Source: Amycolatopsis vancoresmycina
Lineage (GTDB): Bacteria; Actinomycetota; Actinomycetes; Mycobacteriales; Pseudonocardiaceae
Assembly: GCF_000716785.1 (NCBI RefSeq)
Contig: NZ_JNYY01000004.1
Span: 248,001-312,000 of the forward strand
Length of the DNA stretch: 64,000 nucleotides
Direction of reading: 5' to 3'
How positions within the stretch are numbered: the stretch's first letter is position 1; every line of letters begins with the position of its first letter. A program made the position numbers and the translations under genes. This document shows, one piece after another, positions 33,764 through 41,233 of this stretch. A model generated the notes under the pieces. That model did no database searches. It saw only the letters and a program-made list of their open reading frames with translations, and was not told the origin of the DNA.

Positions 33764-35020
33764 ATGGCCCAGCTATCTCCGCTGCTCAAGCAGGCAACGC
33801 CCGTAGTGGTCGACCACGGTGAAGGGGCTTACCTCTACGACGTGGAGGGCAACCGCCACCTCGACTTCACCGCCGGCATCGGCGTCACGAGCACCGGGCA
33901 CTGCCACCCGCACGTCGTGCGGGCCGCGCAGGAGCAGATCGGCAAGCTCGTCCACGGGCAGTACACGACGGTGATGCACAAGCCGCTGCTGGAACTGACC
34001 GAGCGGCTCGGCGGCGTCCTGCCCCGCGGGCTCGACTCGCTCTTCTACGCCAACTCGGGCAGCGAAGCCGTCGAAGCGGCGTTGCGGCTTTCGCGGCAGG
34101 CCACGAAGCGGCCGAACGTCATCGTCTTCCAGGGCGGCTTCCACGGACGGACCGTCGCCGCCGCGACCATGACGACGTCCGGGACGCGGTTCAGCGCCGG
34201 CATCGGCCCGCTGATGGCAGGCGTGCACGTCGCGCCGTTCCCGTACGCCTACCACTACGGCTGGGACGAGCAGACGGCGACGAAGTTCGCGCTGCGGGAG
34301 CTGGACTACCTGTTCCAGACCGTCTCCGCGCCGAACGAGACCGCCGCGTTCTTCGTCGAGCCCGTGCTCGGCGAAGGCGGGTACGTGCCGGCGAACACCG
34401 AATTCCTGGCGGGGCTGCGCGAGCGCGCCGACCGGCACGGCATCCTGCTGGTCGTCGACGAGATCCAGACCGGTTTCGGCCGCACCGGGAAGTTCTGGGG
34501 TCACGACCACTTCGACGTCTCGCCCGACATCGTCCTCATCGCGAAGGGGCTGGCGAGTGGTTTCCCGCTGTCCGGCATCGCCGCTTCGCAGGAGCTGATG
34601 GCGAAGGCGTTCCCGGGTTCGCAAGGCGGCACGTACGGCGGCAACGCGGTCTCGTGCGCCGCGGCGATCGCGACACTCGAAGTCATCCAGCAGGAGAACC
34701 TGGTCGAAAACGCCGCCGAACGTGGGCGCCAACTGCTCGAAGGCGCGCGCGTGATCGCGGACAAGACACCGTCGATCGGCGAGGTGCGCGGGCTCGGGCT
34801 GCTGGTCGGCTCGGAGTTCACCACCGCCGACGGCGAGCCGGACACGGCCACCGCGCAGGCCGCGCAGCAGGCGGCGTCGAAGAACGGCCTGCTGCTGCTC
34901 ACCTGCGGGCCGTACATGAACGTCGTCCGGATGGTGCCGCCGCTGGTCGTCACCGCCGAGCAGGTCGACGACGCGCTGCGCATCTGGGGCGACGTCGTCG
35001 CCTCGGTCACGGGGAGCTGA
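33764..35020 (+). CDS. Class III aminotransferase, 4-aminobutyrate type
   Basis: This is a 418-residue PLP enzyme. AYLYDVEGNRHLDFTAGIGVTSTGHCHPHVV and FYANSGSEAVEAALRLSRQATKRPN give the cofactor loops. The PLP aspartate and partner glutamate are in LLVVDEIQTGFGRTGKFWG, and the PLP lysine is in VLIAKGLASGFPLSG. Unlike the aminotransferase at 6173 it keeps every expected residue. With gabD across the divergent promoter it forms a typical amino acid to semialdehyde to acid pair. The DUF3830 gene follows after 2 bases. Confidence 0.9.
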   Translation: MAQLSPLLKQATPVVVDHGEGAYLYDVEGNRHLDFTAGIGVTSTGHCHPHVVRAAQEQIGKLVHGQYTTVMHKPLLELTERLGGVLPRGLDSLFYANSGSEAVEAALRLSRQATKRPNVIVFQGGFHGRTVAAATMTTSGTRFSAGIGPLMAGVHVAPFPYAYHYGWDEQTATKFALRELDYLFQTVSAPNETAAFFVEPVLGEGGYVPANTEFLAGLRERADRHGILLVVDEIQTGFGRTGKFWGHDHFDVSPDIVLIAKGLASGFPLSGIAASQELMAKAFPGSQGGTYGGNAVSCAAAIATLEVIQQENLVENAAERGRQLLEGARVIADKTPSIGEVRGLGLLVGSEFTTADGEPDTATAQAAQQAASKNGLLLLTCGPYMNVVRMVPPLVVTAEQVDDALRIWGDVVASVTGS

Positions 35021-35022
35021 GG

Positions 35023-35520
35023 ATGGCGCGGTACATCACGATCACGCTCGACAAGCGCGGAGTGTCGTGCCGGGCGCGGCTGCTCGACGACGAGGCACCG
35101 CGCACCTGCAAAGCCGTGTGGGACGCGTTGCCGCAGAGCGGCTCGGCCTACCACGCGAAGTACGCGCGCAACGAGGTCTACACGCTCGTCCCGCCGTTCG
35201 CGGAACCCAAACCGGGGCGGGAGAACCCGACGATCACGCCGATCCCCGGCGACGTCGTGTACTTCGGCTTCGAGGCGTGGGAGATCGGCAACCCGGCGTA
35301 CGGCTACGACGAAGGCAGCGAGGCGCACAGCGACCAGGGCGCGACCGACCTGGCGATCTTCTACGGGCGCAACAACCTGCTGATCAACGGCGACGCCGGC
35401 TGGGTCCCCGGCAACGTGTTCGCCACGATCGAGGAGGGCCTGGCCGAGATGGCCGCGGCCGCGCAGGACCTGTGGTTGCGGGGTGTCGAGGGCGAGACGC
35501 TCTCGTTCGCGCGCGCCTGA
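35023..35520 (+). CDS. DUF3830 family protein (cyclophilin-like fold)
   Basis: The protein has 165 residues from ATG 35023. RYITITLDKRGVSCRARLLDDEAPRTCKAVWDAL, the GDVVYFGF segment and LAIFYGRNNLLINGDAGWVPGNVFA match DUF3830, a family predicted to have a cyclophilin-like beta barrel. Members often sit beside racemase- or isomerase-like catabolic genes; the activity is unknown. It is translationally tied to the aminotransferase and therefore part of the GntR regulon. Confidence 0.82.
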   Translation: MARYITITLDKRGVSCRARLLDDEAPRTCKAVWDALPQSGSAYHAKYARNEVYTLVPPFAEPKPGRENPTITPIPGDVVYFGFEAWEIGNPAYGYDEGSEAHSDQGATDLAIFYGRNNLLINGDAGWVPGNVFATIEEGLAEMAAAAQDLWLRGVEGETLSFARA

Positions 35521-35562
35521 ACGCGGGCCCGGCCGCGGGGACATCGCGGCCGGGCCGGCGTT
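35520..35562. terminator. Bidirectional terminator hairpin
   Basis: Perfect 12-base arms GGCCCGGCCGCG (35526-35537) and CGCGGCCGGGCC (35545-35556) flank the loop GGGACAT. After one G-G mismatch the stem continues with AACGC/GCGTT into both stop codons. It separates the DUF3830 gene from the converging aldo/keto reductase. Confidence 0.8.
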
Positions 35563-36413
35563 CAGCCCAGGGTGTCCAGCAGCGCGCAATCGGCGTCGGA
35601 AAGCGTGACGTCGGCGGCGGCGCAGTTCTCCTCGAGGTGCCCGATCGACGACGTCCCCGGGATCGGGATCACCACCGGCGAGCGGCGCAGCAGCCACGCG
35701 AGGGACACCTGCGCGGGTGTCGCGCCGATGTCGGCCGCGACCTTGCCGAGCACTCCGGCCGCCGTTGCGTGGTCGCCGCGGGCGATCGGCAGCCACGGCA
35801 CGAAGGCGATGCCTTCGCGCTCGCAGTAGTCCAGGACGTCGTCGGACGCTCGATCGGTCAGGTTGTAGCGGTTCTGCACGCTCGCGATCGGGGCGATGGC
35901 CCGCGCCTCCGTCAGCTGCGCGACGGAGACCTCCGACAACCCGATCCGGGCGATCTTGCCCTCGTCACGCAGCCGCGCGAGCGCGCCGACCTGGTCGGCC
36001 AGCGGCACTTGCGGGTCGATCCGGTGCAGCTGCAGCAAGTCAAGACGGTCGAGACGGAGGCGTCTCAACGAAAGTTCCGCCTGCTGCCGCAGGTACTCCG
36101 GCCGGCCCAGCGGCACCCACTCGCCGCGGCTCGGACGCGCGTGCCCGCACTTCGTCGCAACGAGCAGTCCCGGGTACGGGTGCAGCGCGTCGGCGAGCAG
36201 CTCTTCGTTGAGGCCCAGGTCGTAGGCGTCGGCGGTGTCGAAGAACGTCACGCCGAGTTCGGCTGCACGGCGCGCGACTGCTTTGGCGCCGTCTTTCACG
36301 TGGTCCCACTCCGTCAGCCGCATGGCGCCGAAACCCAGGCGGTGCACGGAAAGGCCGTCTTCGAAGGAGAACGTCGAGGTCATGCCGCGAAGCTTCGCCG
36401 CTGTTGCCGTCAC
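35562..36413 (-). CDS. Aldo/keto reductase
   Basis: This is a 283-residue AKR of the bacterial YvgN/Tas-like group. FFDTADAYDLGLNEELLADAL holds the catalytic Asp and Tyr, LLVATKCGHARPSRGEWV the Lys, and DRLDLLQLHRIDPQ the His. VVIPIPGTSSIGHLEENCAA binds the cofactor. The start is GTG 36413; an ATG at 36383 is equally possible since neither has a clear ribosome site. An inverted repeat at 36422-36441 lies just upstream. Confidence 0.88.
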   Translation of the reverse strand: MTATAAKLRGMTSTFSFEDGLSVHRLGFGAMRLTEWDHVKDGAKAVARRAAELGVTFFDTADAYDLGLNEELLADALHPYPGLLVATKCGHARPSRGEWVPLGRPEYLRQQAELSLRRLRLDRLDLLQLHRIDPQVPLADQVGALARLRDEGKIARIGLSEVSVAQLTEARAIAPIASVQNRYNLTDRASDDVLDYCEREGIAFVPWLPIARGDHATAAGVLGKVAADIGATPAQVSLAWLLRRSPVVIPIPGTSSIGHLEENCAAADVTLSDADCALLDTLG

Positions 36414-36421
36414 TCTCCAGA

Positions 36422-36441
36422 GATTTAGCCTGAACTAAATC
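36422..36441. promoter_or_regulatory. Inverted repeat upstream of the aldo/keto reductase
   Basis: GATTTAG-CCTGAA-CTAAATC has perfect 7-base arms, AT-rich in a GC-rich setting, 9 bases upstream of GTG 36413. Its form resembles MarR-type operators. No MarR gene lies nearby. Confidence 0.5.
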
Positions 36442-36501
36442 GGAGCAGGTGTCACTGGTCGATCACAGTGCGCGACACAAATGTGAAAAACCTTCATGGC
36501 G

Positions 36502-36518
36502 ACGTACCGGCGGTACGT
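36502..36518. promoter_or_regulatory. 17-base palindrome upstream of the flavoprotein operon
   Basis: ACGTACCGGCGGTACGT is a perfect palindrome around a central G. It lies 47 bases before the ATG at 36565, in the place expected for an operator near the -35. No regulator gene is adjacent. Confidence 0.5.
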
Positions 36519-36564
36519 ACTACGCTGCGGTAACCACAGCGACGGCGCGGAGGAGAGACTGCCG

Positions 36565-37950
36565 ATGGGCGACGTGGCAGCACGGCTGGCCGAGATCGTC
36601 GGGGACAAGAACCTGCTCACGGGCGACGCGATCTCAGAGGACTACGCGCACGACGAAGCGCTGACGGCGGAGCCGCAGAAGCCTGCGTACGTCGCGAAGC
36701 CGGCTACCGCCGAAGAAGTCGCGGAGCTGCTGAAGGCCGCTTCGGAGCACAACGTTCCCGTGACCGCACGCGGGTCCGGCAGCGGGCTCTCCGGCGCGGC
36801 GCGGCCGCAGGCAGACGGTCTCCTCGTCTCCTTCGAACGGATGAACGCCGTGCTCGAAGTCGACACCGGGAACCACGTCGCCGTCGTGCAGCCCGGCGTG
36901 ACTCTCGCCGAACTCGACGCCAAGACCGCCGAAGCCGGGCTCGGCTATACCGTCTACCCCGGTGAGCTGAGCGCGAGCGTCGGCGGGAACGTCGGGACCA
37001 ACGCCGGCGGGATGCGGGCCGTCAAGTACGGCGTCACCCGCAACAACGTCCTCGGCCTGCAAGCCGTGCTCGCGACCGGCGAGATCATCCGGACCGGCGG
37101 CAAGACGTCGAAGGTGTCCACCGGCTACGACCTCACCCAGCTGATCATCGGCTCCGAGGGCACCCTCGCGCTCGCCACCGAAATCACCGTCAAGCTGCAC
37201 CCGCGGCTGGCCCACGGCGCCACGGTCCTCGCCCCCTTCGGCGACTTCGGCCAGGTGATGGCCGCCGTGCCCGAGATCCTCTCCAGCGGGCTCGCGCCGC
37301 ACATCCTCGAATACATCGACAACCTGACGATGGCGGCGATCGTCTACAACGAGAAGCTCGAGCTGGGCGTGCCGGACAAGATCCGCGAGACCAGCGAGGC
37401 CTACCTCGTGGTCGCGCTGGAGAACCGCGACAGCGGACGCCTCGGGGAGGACGTCGAAACCGTCGGCGAGCTGCTCGGCGAACTCGGCGCCACCGACGTC
37501 TACGTCCTCGAAGGCAACGCCGCGCGCAAGCTCATCGAAGCTCGCGAGAAGGCTTTCTGGACCGCGAAGGCGGCCGGCGCCGACGACGTGATCGACGTCG
37601 TCGTGCCGCGGACCGCGATGCCGCAGTTCATCGCCAAGGCCCGGGAGCTCGCGATGGCCGCGGGCGGCGGCGCGCTCGGATGCGGGCACGCCGGCGACGG
37701 CAACGTCCACCTCGGGATCTTCTGCAAGGACGCGGGCAAGCGGAAGCAGCTGCTCACCGACATCTTCGCGTACGCGATGGAGCTCGGCGGCGCGATCTCC
37801 GGCGAGCACGGACTCGGCCGCACCAAGGCCGGCTACCACCAGGACCTCGAAGACCCGGCGAAGATCGAGCTGATGCGCCGGATCAAGCAGAGCTTCGACC
37901 CCGCCGGGATCCTCAACCCCGGCGTTCTCTTCCCCGAAGGAACCGCATGA
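36565..37950 (+). CDS. FAD-binding oxidase, GlcD/D-lactate dehydrogenase type
   Basis: The protein has 461 residues from ATG 36565, chosen because GAGGAGAG precedes it; the frame opens at 36496 inside the palindrome. The PCMH-type FAD domain has VPVTARGSGSGLSGAARPQADG, YTVYPGELSASVGGNVGTNAGGMRAVKYG and LIIGSEGTLALATEITVKL. The C-terminal domain ends with LGCGHAGDGNVHLGIF and SGEHGLGRTKAGY, the metal/substrate histidines of the family. It oxidises a 2-hydroxy acid (glycolate, D-lactate or similar) to a 2-oxo acid. An ATGA overlap joins it to the TPP enzyme, which could use that 2-oxo acid. Confidence 0.88.
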   Translation: MGDVAARLAEIVGDKNLLTGDAISEDYAHDEALTAEPQKPAYVAKPATAEEVAELLKAASEHNVPVTARGSGSGLSGAARPQADGLLVSFERMNAVLEVDTGNHVAVVQPGVTLAELDAKTAEAGLGYTVYPGELSASVGGNVGTNAGGMRAVKYGVTRNNVLGLQAVLATGEIIRTGGKTSKVSTGYDLTQLIIGSEGTLALATEITVKLHPRLAHGATVLAPFGDFGQVMAAVPEILSSGLAPHILEYIDNLTMAAIVYNEKLELGVPDKIRETSEAYLVVALENRDSGRLGEDVETVGELLGELGATDVYVLEGNAARKLIEAREKAFWTAKAAGADDVIDVVVPRTAMPQFIAKARELAMAAGGGALGCGHAGDGNVHLGIFCKDAGKRKQLLTDIFAYAMELGGAISGEHGLGRTKAGYHQDLEDPAKIELMRRIKQSFDPAGILNPGVLFPEGTA

Positions 37951-39509
37951 GCGAGATGAACGGCGCCCAGTCCCTGATCCGCACGCTGGTCGACGCCGGC
38001 GTGGAGGTCTGCTTCGCGAACCCCGGCACGTCGGAGATGCACTTCGTCGCGGCGCTCGACACGGTCCCGGAGATGCGGGGCGTGCTCGCGCTGTTCGAAG
38101 GCGTCGTCACCGGTGCTGCCGACGGGTACGCGCGGATCGCGGACAAGCCCGCCGCGACGCTGCTGCACCTCGGCCCCGGCCTCGGCAACGGGCTGGCGAA
38201 CCTGCACAACGCGCGCCGCGCGCACACGCCGATCGTCAACGTCATCGGCGACCACGCGACCTACCACAAGCAGTACGACGCGCCGCTGGAATCGGACATC
38301 GAGGCCGTCGCGGGCTCGCTGGAAGGCTGGGTGCGCCGCTCGGAGCACACCAAGGACGTCGGGGCGGACGCGGCCGCCGCGGTCGCCGCAGCCCAGGACG
38401 CGCCCGGCCGCATCGCGACGCTGATCCTGCCGGCGGACGCCTCGTGGGGCGACGGCGGCGAGACGTGCGCACCCGTTCCGCCGCGCGTGCCGCAGGCCGT
38501 CGACGCCACCACCGTCAAGGACGTCGCCGCGGTGTTCGGCAGCGGCGAGCCGGTGGCGCTGCTCATCGGCGGCAGTGCGTGTCGCGAAGAGGGACTGCGC
38601 GCGGCCAGCCGGATCGCGGCCGCGACCGGCGCGAAGACTTTCGTCGAGACGTTCCCGTCTCGTCTGGAGCGCGGCGCGGGCCTGCCGACGATCGAGCGGC
38701 TCGGGTACCTCGCCGAACAGGTCACCTACCAGCTCGACGGGGTCAAGCACCTCGTCGTCGCGGGCACGAAGGCGCCGGTGTCGTTCTTCGCCTACCCGGG
38801 CAAGCCGAGCGACCTCGTGCCCGAAGGCGCGAAGGTGCACACGCTCGCGTCCGTCGGCCAGGACGTCACGCGCGCGCTGAACGAACTCGCGGAGCTCGTC
38901 GCCGCGGACACCGAACCGGTGCTGCAGCAGCCGTCCCGGCCCGCGCTGCCGACCGGGCCGCTCACCCCGCAGAATTGGGTCGACGTGATCGGTGCGCTGC
39001 TGCCGGAGAACGCGATCATCGCCGACGAGGCCAACACGTCCGGCCTGCTGCTGCCGGCAGCGACGGCGGGTGCGCCGCGCCACGACGTCCTGACGCTCAC
39101 CGGCGGCGCGATCGGCTACGGCATGCCGGTCGCGACCGGCGCGGCCGTGGCGGGACGGGACCGTCCCGTCCTGAACCTGCAATCGGACGGCAGCGCGCTG
39201 TACACCATCTCGGCGCTGTGGACGCAGGCGCGGGAGAACCTGAACGTCACGACGGTGCTGCTCAACAACCGCGCGTACGCCATCCTGCGGCTGGAGCTGC
39301 AGCGCGTCGGCGCGGCGTCGGGCGGGCCGAAGGCGAACGAACTGCTGGACCTGTCGCGCCCGGACATGGACTTCGTGAAGATCGCGGAGGGCATGGGCGT
39401 GCCGGCGACGCGGGCGACCACCGCGGAGGAGCTCGCGGAACAGCTGCAGCGGGCCTTCGCCGAACCCGGTCCGCACCTGATCGACGCCGCGGTGCCGCCG
39501 CTGCTGTGA
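37947..39509 (+). CDS. Acetolactate synthase large-subunit-like TPP enzyme (IlvX type)
   Basis: The protein has 520 residues from ATG 37947, with GAAGGAA 5 bases upstream. The catalytic Glu lies in VLALFEGVVTGAADGYARI. LHLGPGLGNGLANLHNARRAHTPIVNVIGDHATYHKQYDAPL is typical of the actinobacterial IlvX subgroup, which is distinct from biosynthetic IlvB. The PP domain has NLQSDGSALYTISALWTQARENLNVTTVLLNNRAY. No small regulatory subunit is present. With the flavoprotein it forms a two-step module: hydroxy acid to 2-oxo acid to a decarboxylated or carboligated product. Confidence 0.85.
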   Translation: MSEMNGAQSLIRTLVDAGVEVCFANPGTSEMHFVAALDTVPEMRGVLALFEGVVTGAADGYARIADKPAATLLHLGPGLGNGLANLHNARRAHTPIVNVIGDHATYHKQYDAPLESDIEAVAGSLEGWVRRSEHTKDVGADAAAAVAAAQDAPGRIATLILPADASWGDGGETCAPVPPRVPQAVDATTVKDVAAVFGSGEPVALLIGGSACREEGLRAASRIAAATGAKTFVETFPSRLERGAGLPTIERLGYLAEQVTYQLDGVKHLVVAGTKAPVSFFAYPGKPSDLVPEGAKVHTLASVGQDVTRALNELAELVAADTEPVLQQPSRPALPTGPLTPQNWVDVIGALLPENAIIADEANTSGLLLPAATAGAPRHDVLTLTGGAIGYGMPVATGAAVAGRDRPVLNLQSDGSALYTISALWTQARENLNVTTVLLNNRAYAILRLELQRVGAASGGPKANELLDLSRPDMDFVKIAEGMGVPATRATTAEELAEQLQRAFAEPGPHLIDAAVPPLL

Positions 39510-39552
39510 ACCGGACTATTCTCCCGGCACACCCTGAGCCCGGGAGCGGCGG

Positions 39553-40353
39553 ATGAACGACGACGAACACGCGAAGCGCGGCATCGACCTCGAGCGGCCG
39601 AACGCCGCGCGCGTGTACGACTACATGATCGGCGGCAAGCTGAACTACGCCGTCGACCGGATGTTCGCCGACCAGATCCTCGGGGTGCTGCCGAACGCGC
39701 GGCACATGGCGCTGGTCAACCGGGCGTGGCTGCGCCGTGCCGCGCGGTTCGGCGCGGAGCAGGGCATCCGGCAGTTCCTCGACATCGGCTCCGGCATGCC
39801 GACGGTCGGGCACGTGCACGAGGTCGTCCAGGCGATCGACCCGGCCGCGCGGGTCGTGTACGTCGACAACGAGCCGATCGCCGTCGCGCACAGCGAGATC
39901 GTCCTGGAGGGCAACGACAACGCGACGATGGTCCAGGCGGACGCCGAGTACCCGGACGAGGTGCTGGAGCACCCGACCACCGAGGCGATGCTCGACTTCA
40001 GCGAGCCGGTGATGGTGATCATGGCGGCGTTCGTGCACTTCATCCCCGACTCCCGCGACCCGGCGGGCCTGATCGCCCGCTACCGGGACGTGCTGGCGCC
40101 GGGGAGCCACCTCGCGCTGTCGTCCGGGACGTGGGAAGGGCAGGGCGAGGAAACGCAGCGGTCGGTGGCGCTGTACGAAAAGAGCGGGACGCCGTTGACG
40201 CTGCGCTCGCCGGACGAGCTGGCCGAGCTGGTGAAGGGCTTCGAGATCCTGCCGCCGGGTGTGGTGTTCACGCCGGAGTGGCGGCCGGACGAGCCGCTCG
40301 AGGACCCGCCGGCGCGTTCGGGCGGGCTCGCCCTGGTCGCGCGCAAGGCGTAG
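39553..40353 (+). CDS. SAM-dependent methyltransferase, DUF574 (Methyltransf_19) family
   Basis: The protein has 266 residues from ATG 39553. The family start RGIDLERPNAARVYDYMIGGKLNYAVDR is diagnostic. The SAM loop is RQFLDIGSGMPTVGHVHEVVQ, with VVYVDNEPIAVAHSEIVL as the acidic second motif. Actinomycetes carry many copies of this family and no substrate is known. A -10-like TATTCT (39517-39522) lies in a leader block shared with the next gene. Confidence 0.88.
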   Translation: MNDDEHAKRGIDLERPNAARVYDYMIGGKLNYAVDRMFADQILGVLPNARHMALVNRAWLRRAARFGAEQGIRQFLDIGSGMPTVGHVHEVVQAIDPAARVVYVDNEPIAVAHSEIVLEGNDNATMVQADAEYPDEVLEHPTTEAMLDFSEPVMVIMAAFVHFIPDSRDPAGLIARYRDVLAPGSHLALSSGTWEGQGEETQRSVALYEKSGTPLTLRSPDELAELVKGFEILPPGVVFTPEWRPDEPLEDPPARSGGLALVARKA

Positions 40354-40426
40354 CGGGGACGACGAGAGTCACCTTGCCGGGTCCGGCTATTCTCGCGTCA
40401 AACCTGACTCCGGGGAGCCGCGCGCG

Positions 40427-41233
40427 ATGAGCGAAGACGAGTACGCCAGACGGGGCATCGACCTCGACAAGCCCAACGCCGCCCGGGTGTACGACTACAT
40501 CCTCGGCGGGCAGCTCAACTACGCCGTCGACCGGATGTTCGCCGAGCAGGTGCTGGCCGCGCAGCCGAACGCGCGGGAGCGGGCGCGGCTCAACCGGCAG
40601 TGGCTGCGGCGGGCCATCCGGTTCGGGATGGCGCAGGGCATCCGGCAGTTCCTCGACATCGGCTCCGGTATGCCGACCGTGGGCCACGTGCACGAGGTGG
40701 CGCAGGCCGTCGATCCCACGGCGCGGGTCGTCTACGTCGACAACGAGCCGGTCGCCGTGGCGCACAGCGAGATCGTGCTGGACGACAACGAGAACGCCGC
40801 CATGGTGCACGCCGACGCCGAGTTCCCCGACGACGTCCTCGAACACGACACCACCGAGATGATGCTGGACCTGGACCAGCCGGTGATGGTCGTGATGGCG
40901 CTGTTCGTGCACTTCATCCCGGACGAGCGCGACCCGGCCCGGCTCGTCGCCGCCTACCGCGACGCGCTCGCGCCCGGCAGCTACCTCGCGCTGTCGTCGG
41001 CGACCTACGAGCAGCAGAGCGACGGCACCGCCCGCGCCGTCGCGATGTACCAGAAGAGCGCGAATCCCGTCACGCCTCGCTCGGCCGACGAGCTGCGTGC
41101 CCTGGTCGACGGCTTCGAGATCGTCGACCCCGGCATCGTGTTCATCCCCGAGTGGCGGCCGGACAACCCCGCGGACGTGCCGGCCAACCCCGCGGACTGC
41201 GGTGGGCTCGCGCTGGTGGCGCGCAAGAACTAG
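40427..41233 (+). CDS. SAM-dependent methyltransferase, DUF574 family, tandem paralogue
   Basis: The protein has 268 residues from ATG 40427. It is a close paralogue of the preceding gene along its whole length (RGIDLDKPNAARVYDYILGG, RQFLDIGSGMPTVGHVHEVAQ, VVYVDNEPVAVAHSEIVL). The leader is also duplicated, with CGGCTATTCTCGCG corresponding to CGGACTATTCTCCC before the first copy, so the duplication took the promoter along. The last 4 bases overlap the converging exporter gene. Confidence 0.88.
   Translation: MSEDEYARRGIDLDKPNAARVYDYILGGQLNYAVDRMFAEQVLAAQPNARERARLNRQWLRRAIRFGMAQGIRQFLDIGSGMPTVGHVHEVAQAVDPTARVVYVDNEPVAVAHSEIVLDDNENAAMVHADAEFPDDVLEHDTTEMMLDLDQPVMVVMALFVHFIPDERDPARLVAAYRDALAPGSYLALSSATYEQQSDGTARAVAMYQKSANPVTPRSADELRALVDGFEIVDPGIVFIPEWRPDNPADVPANPADCGGLALVARKN

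Noticed and set aside
25741..35520. Assignment of the cluster to nicotinate (maleamate) catabolism
   Set aside because: An amidase and maleate-isomerase-like genes are present, but no hydroxylase or ring-opening dioxygenase is, and the aminotransferase and tartrate-type dehydrogenase are not part of that route.
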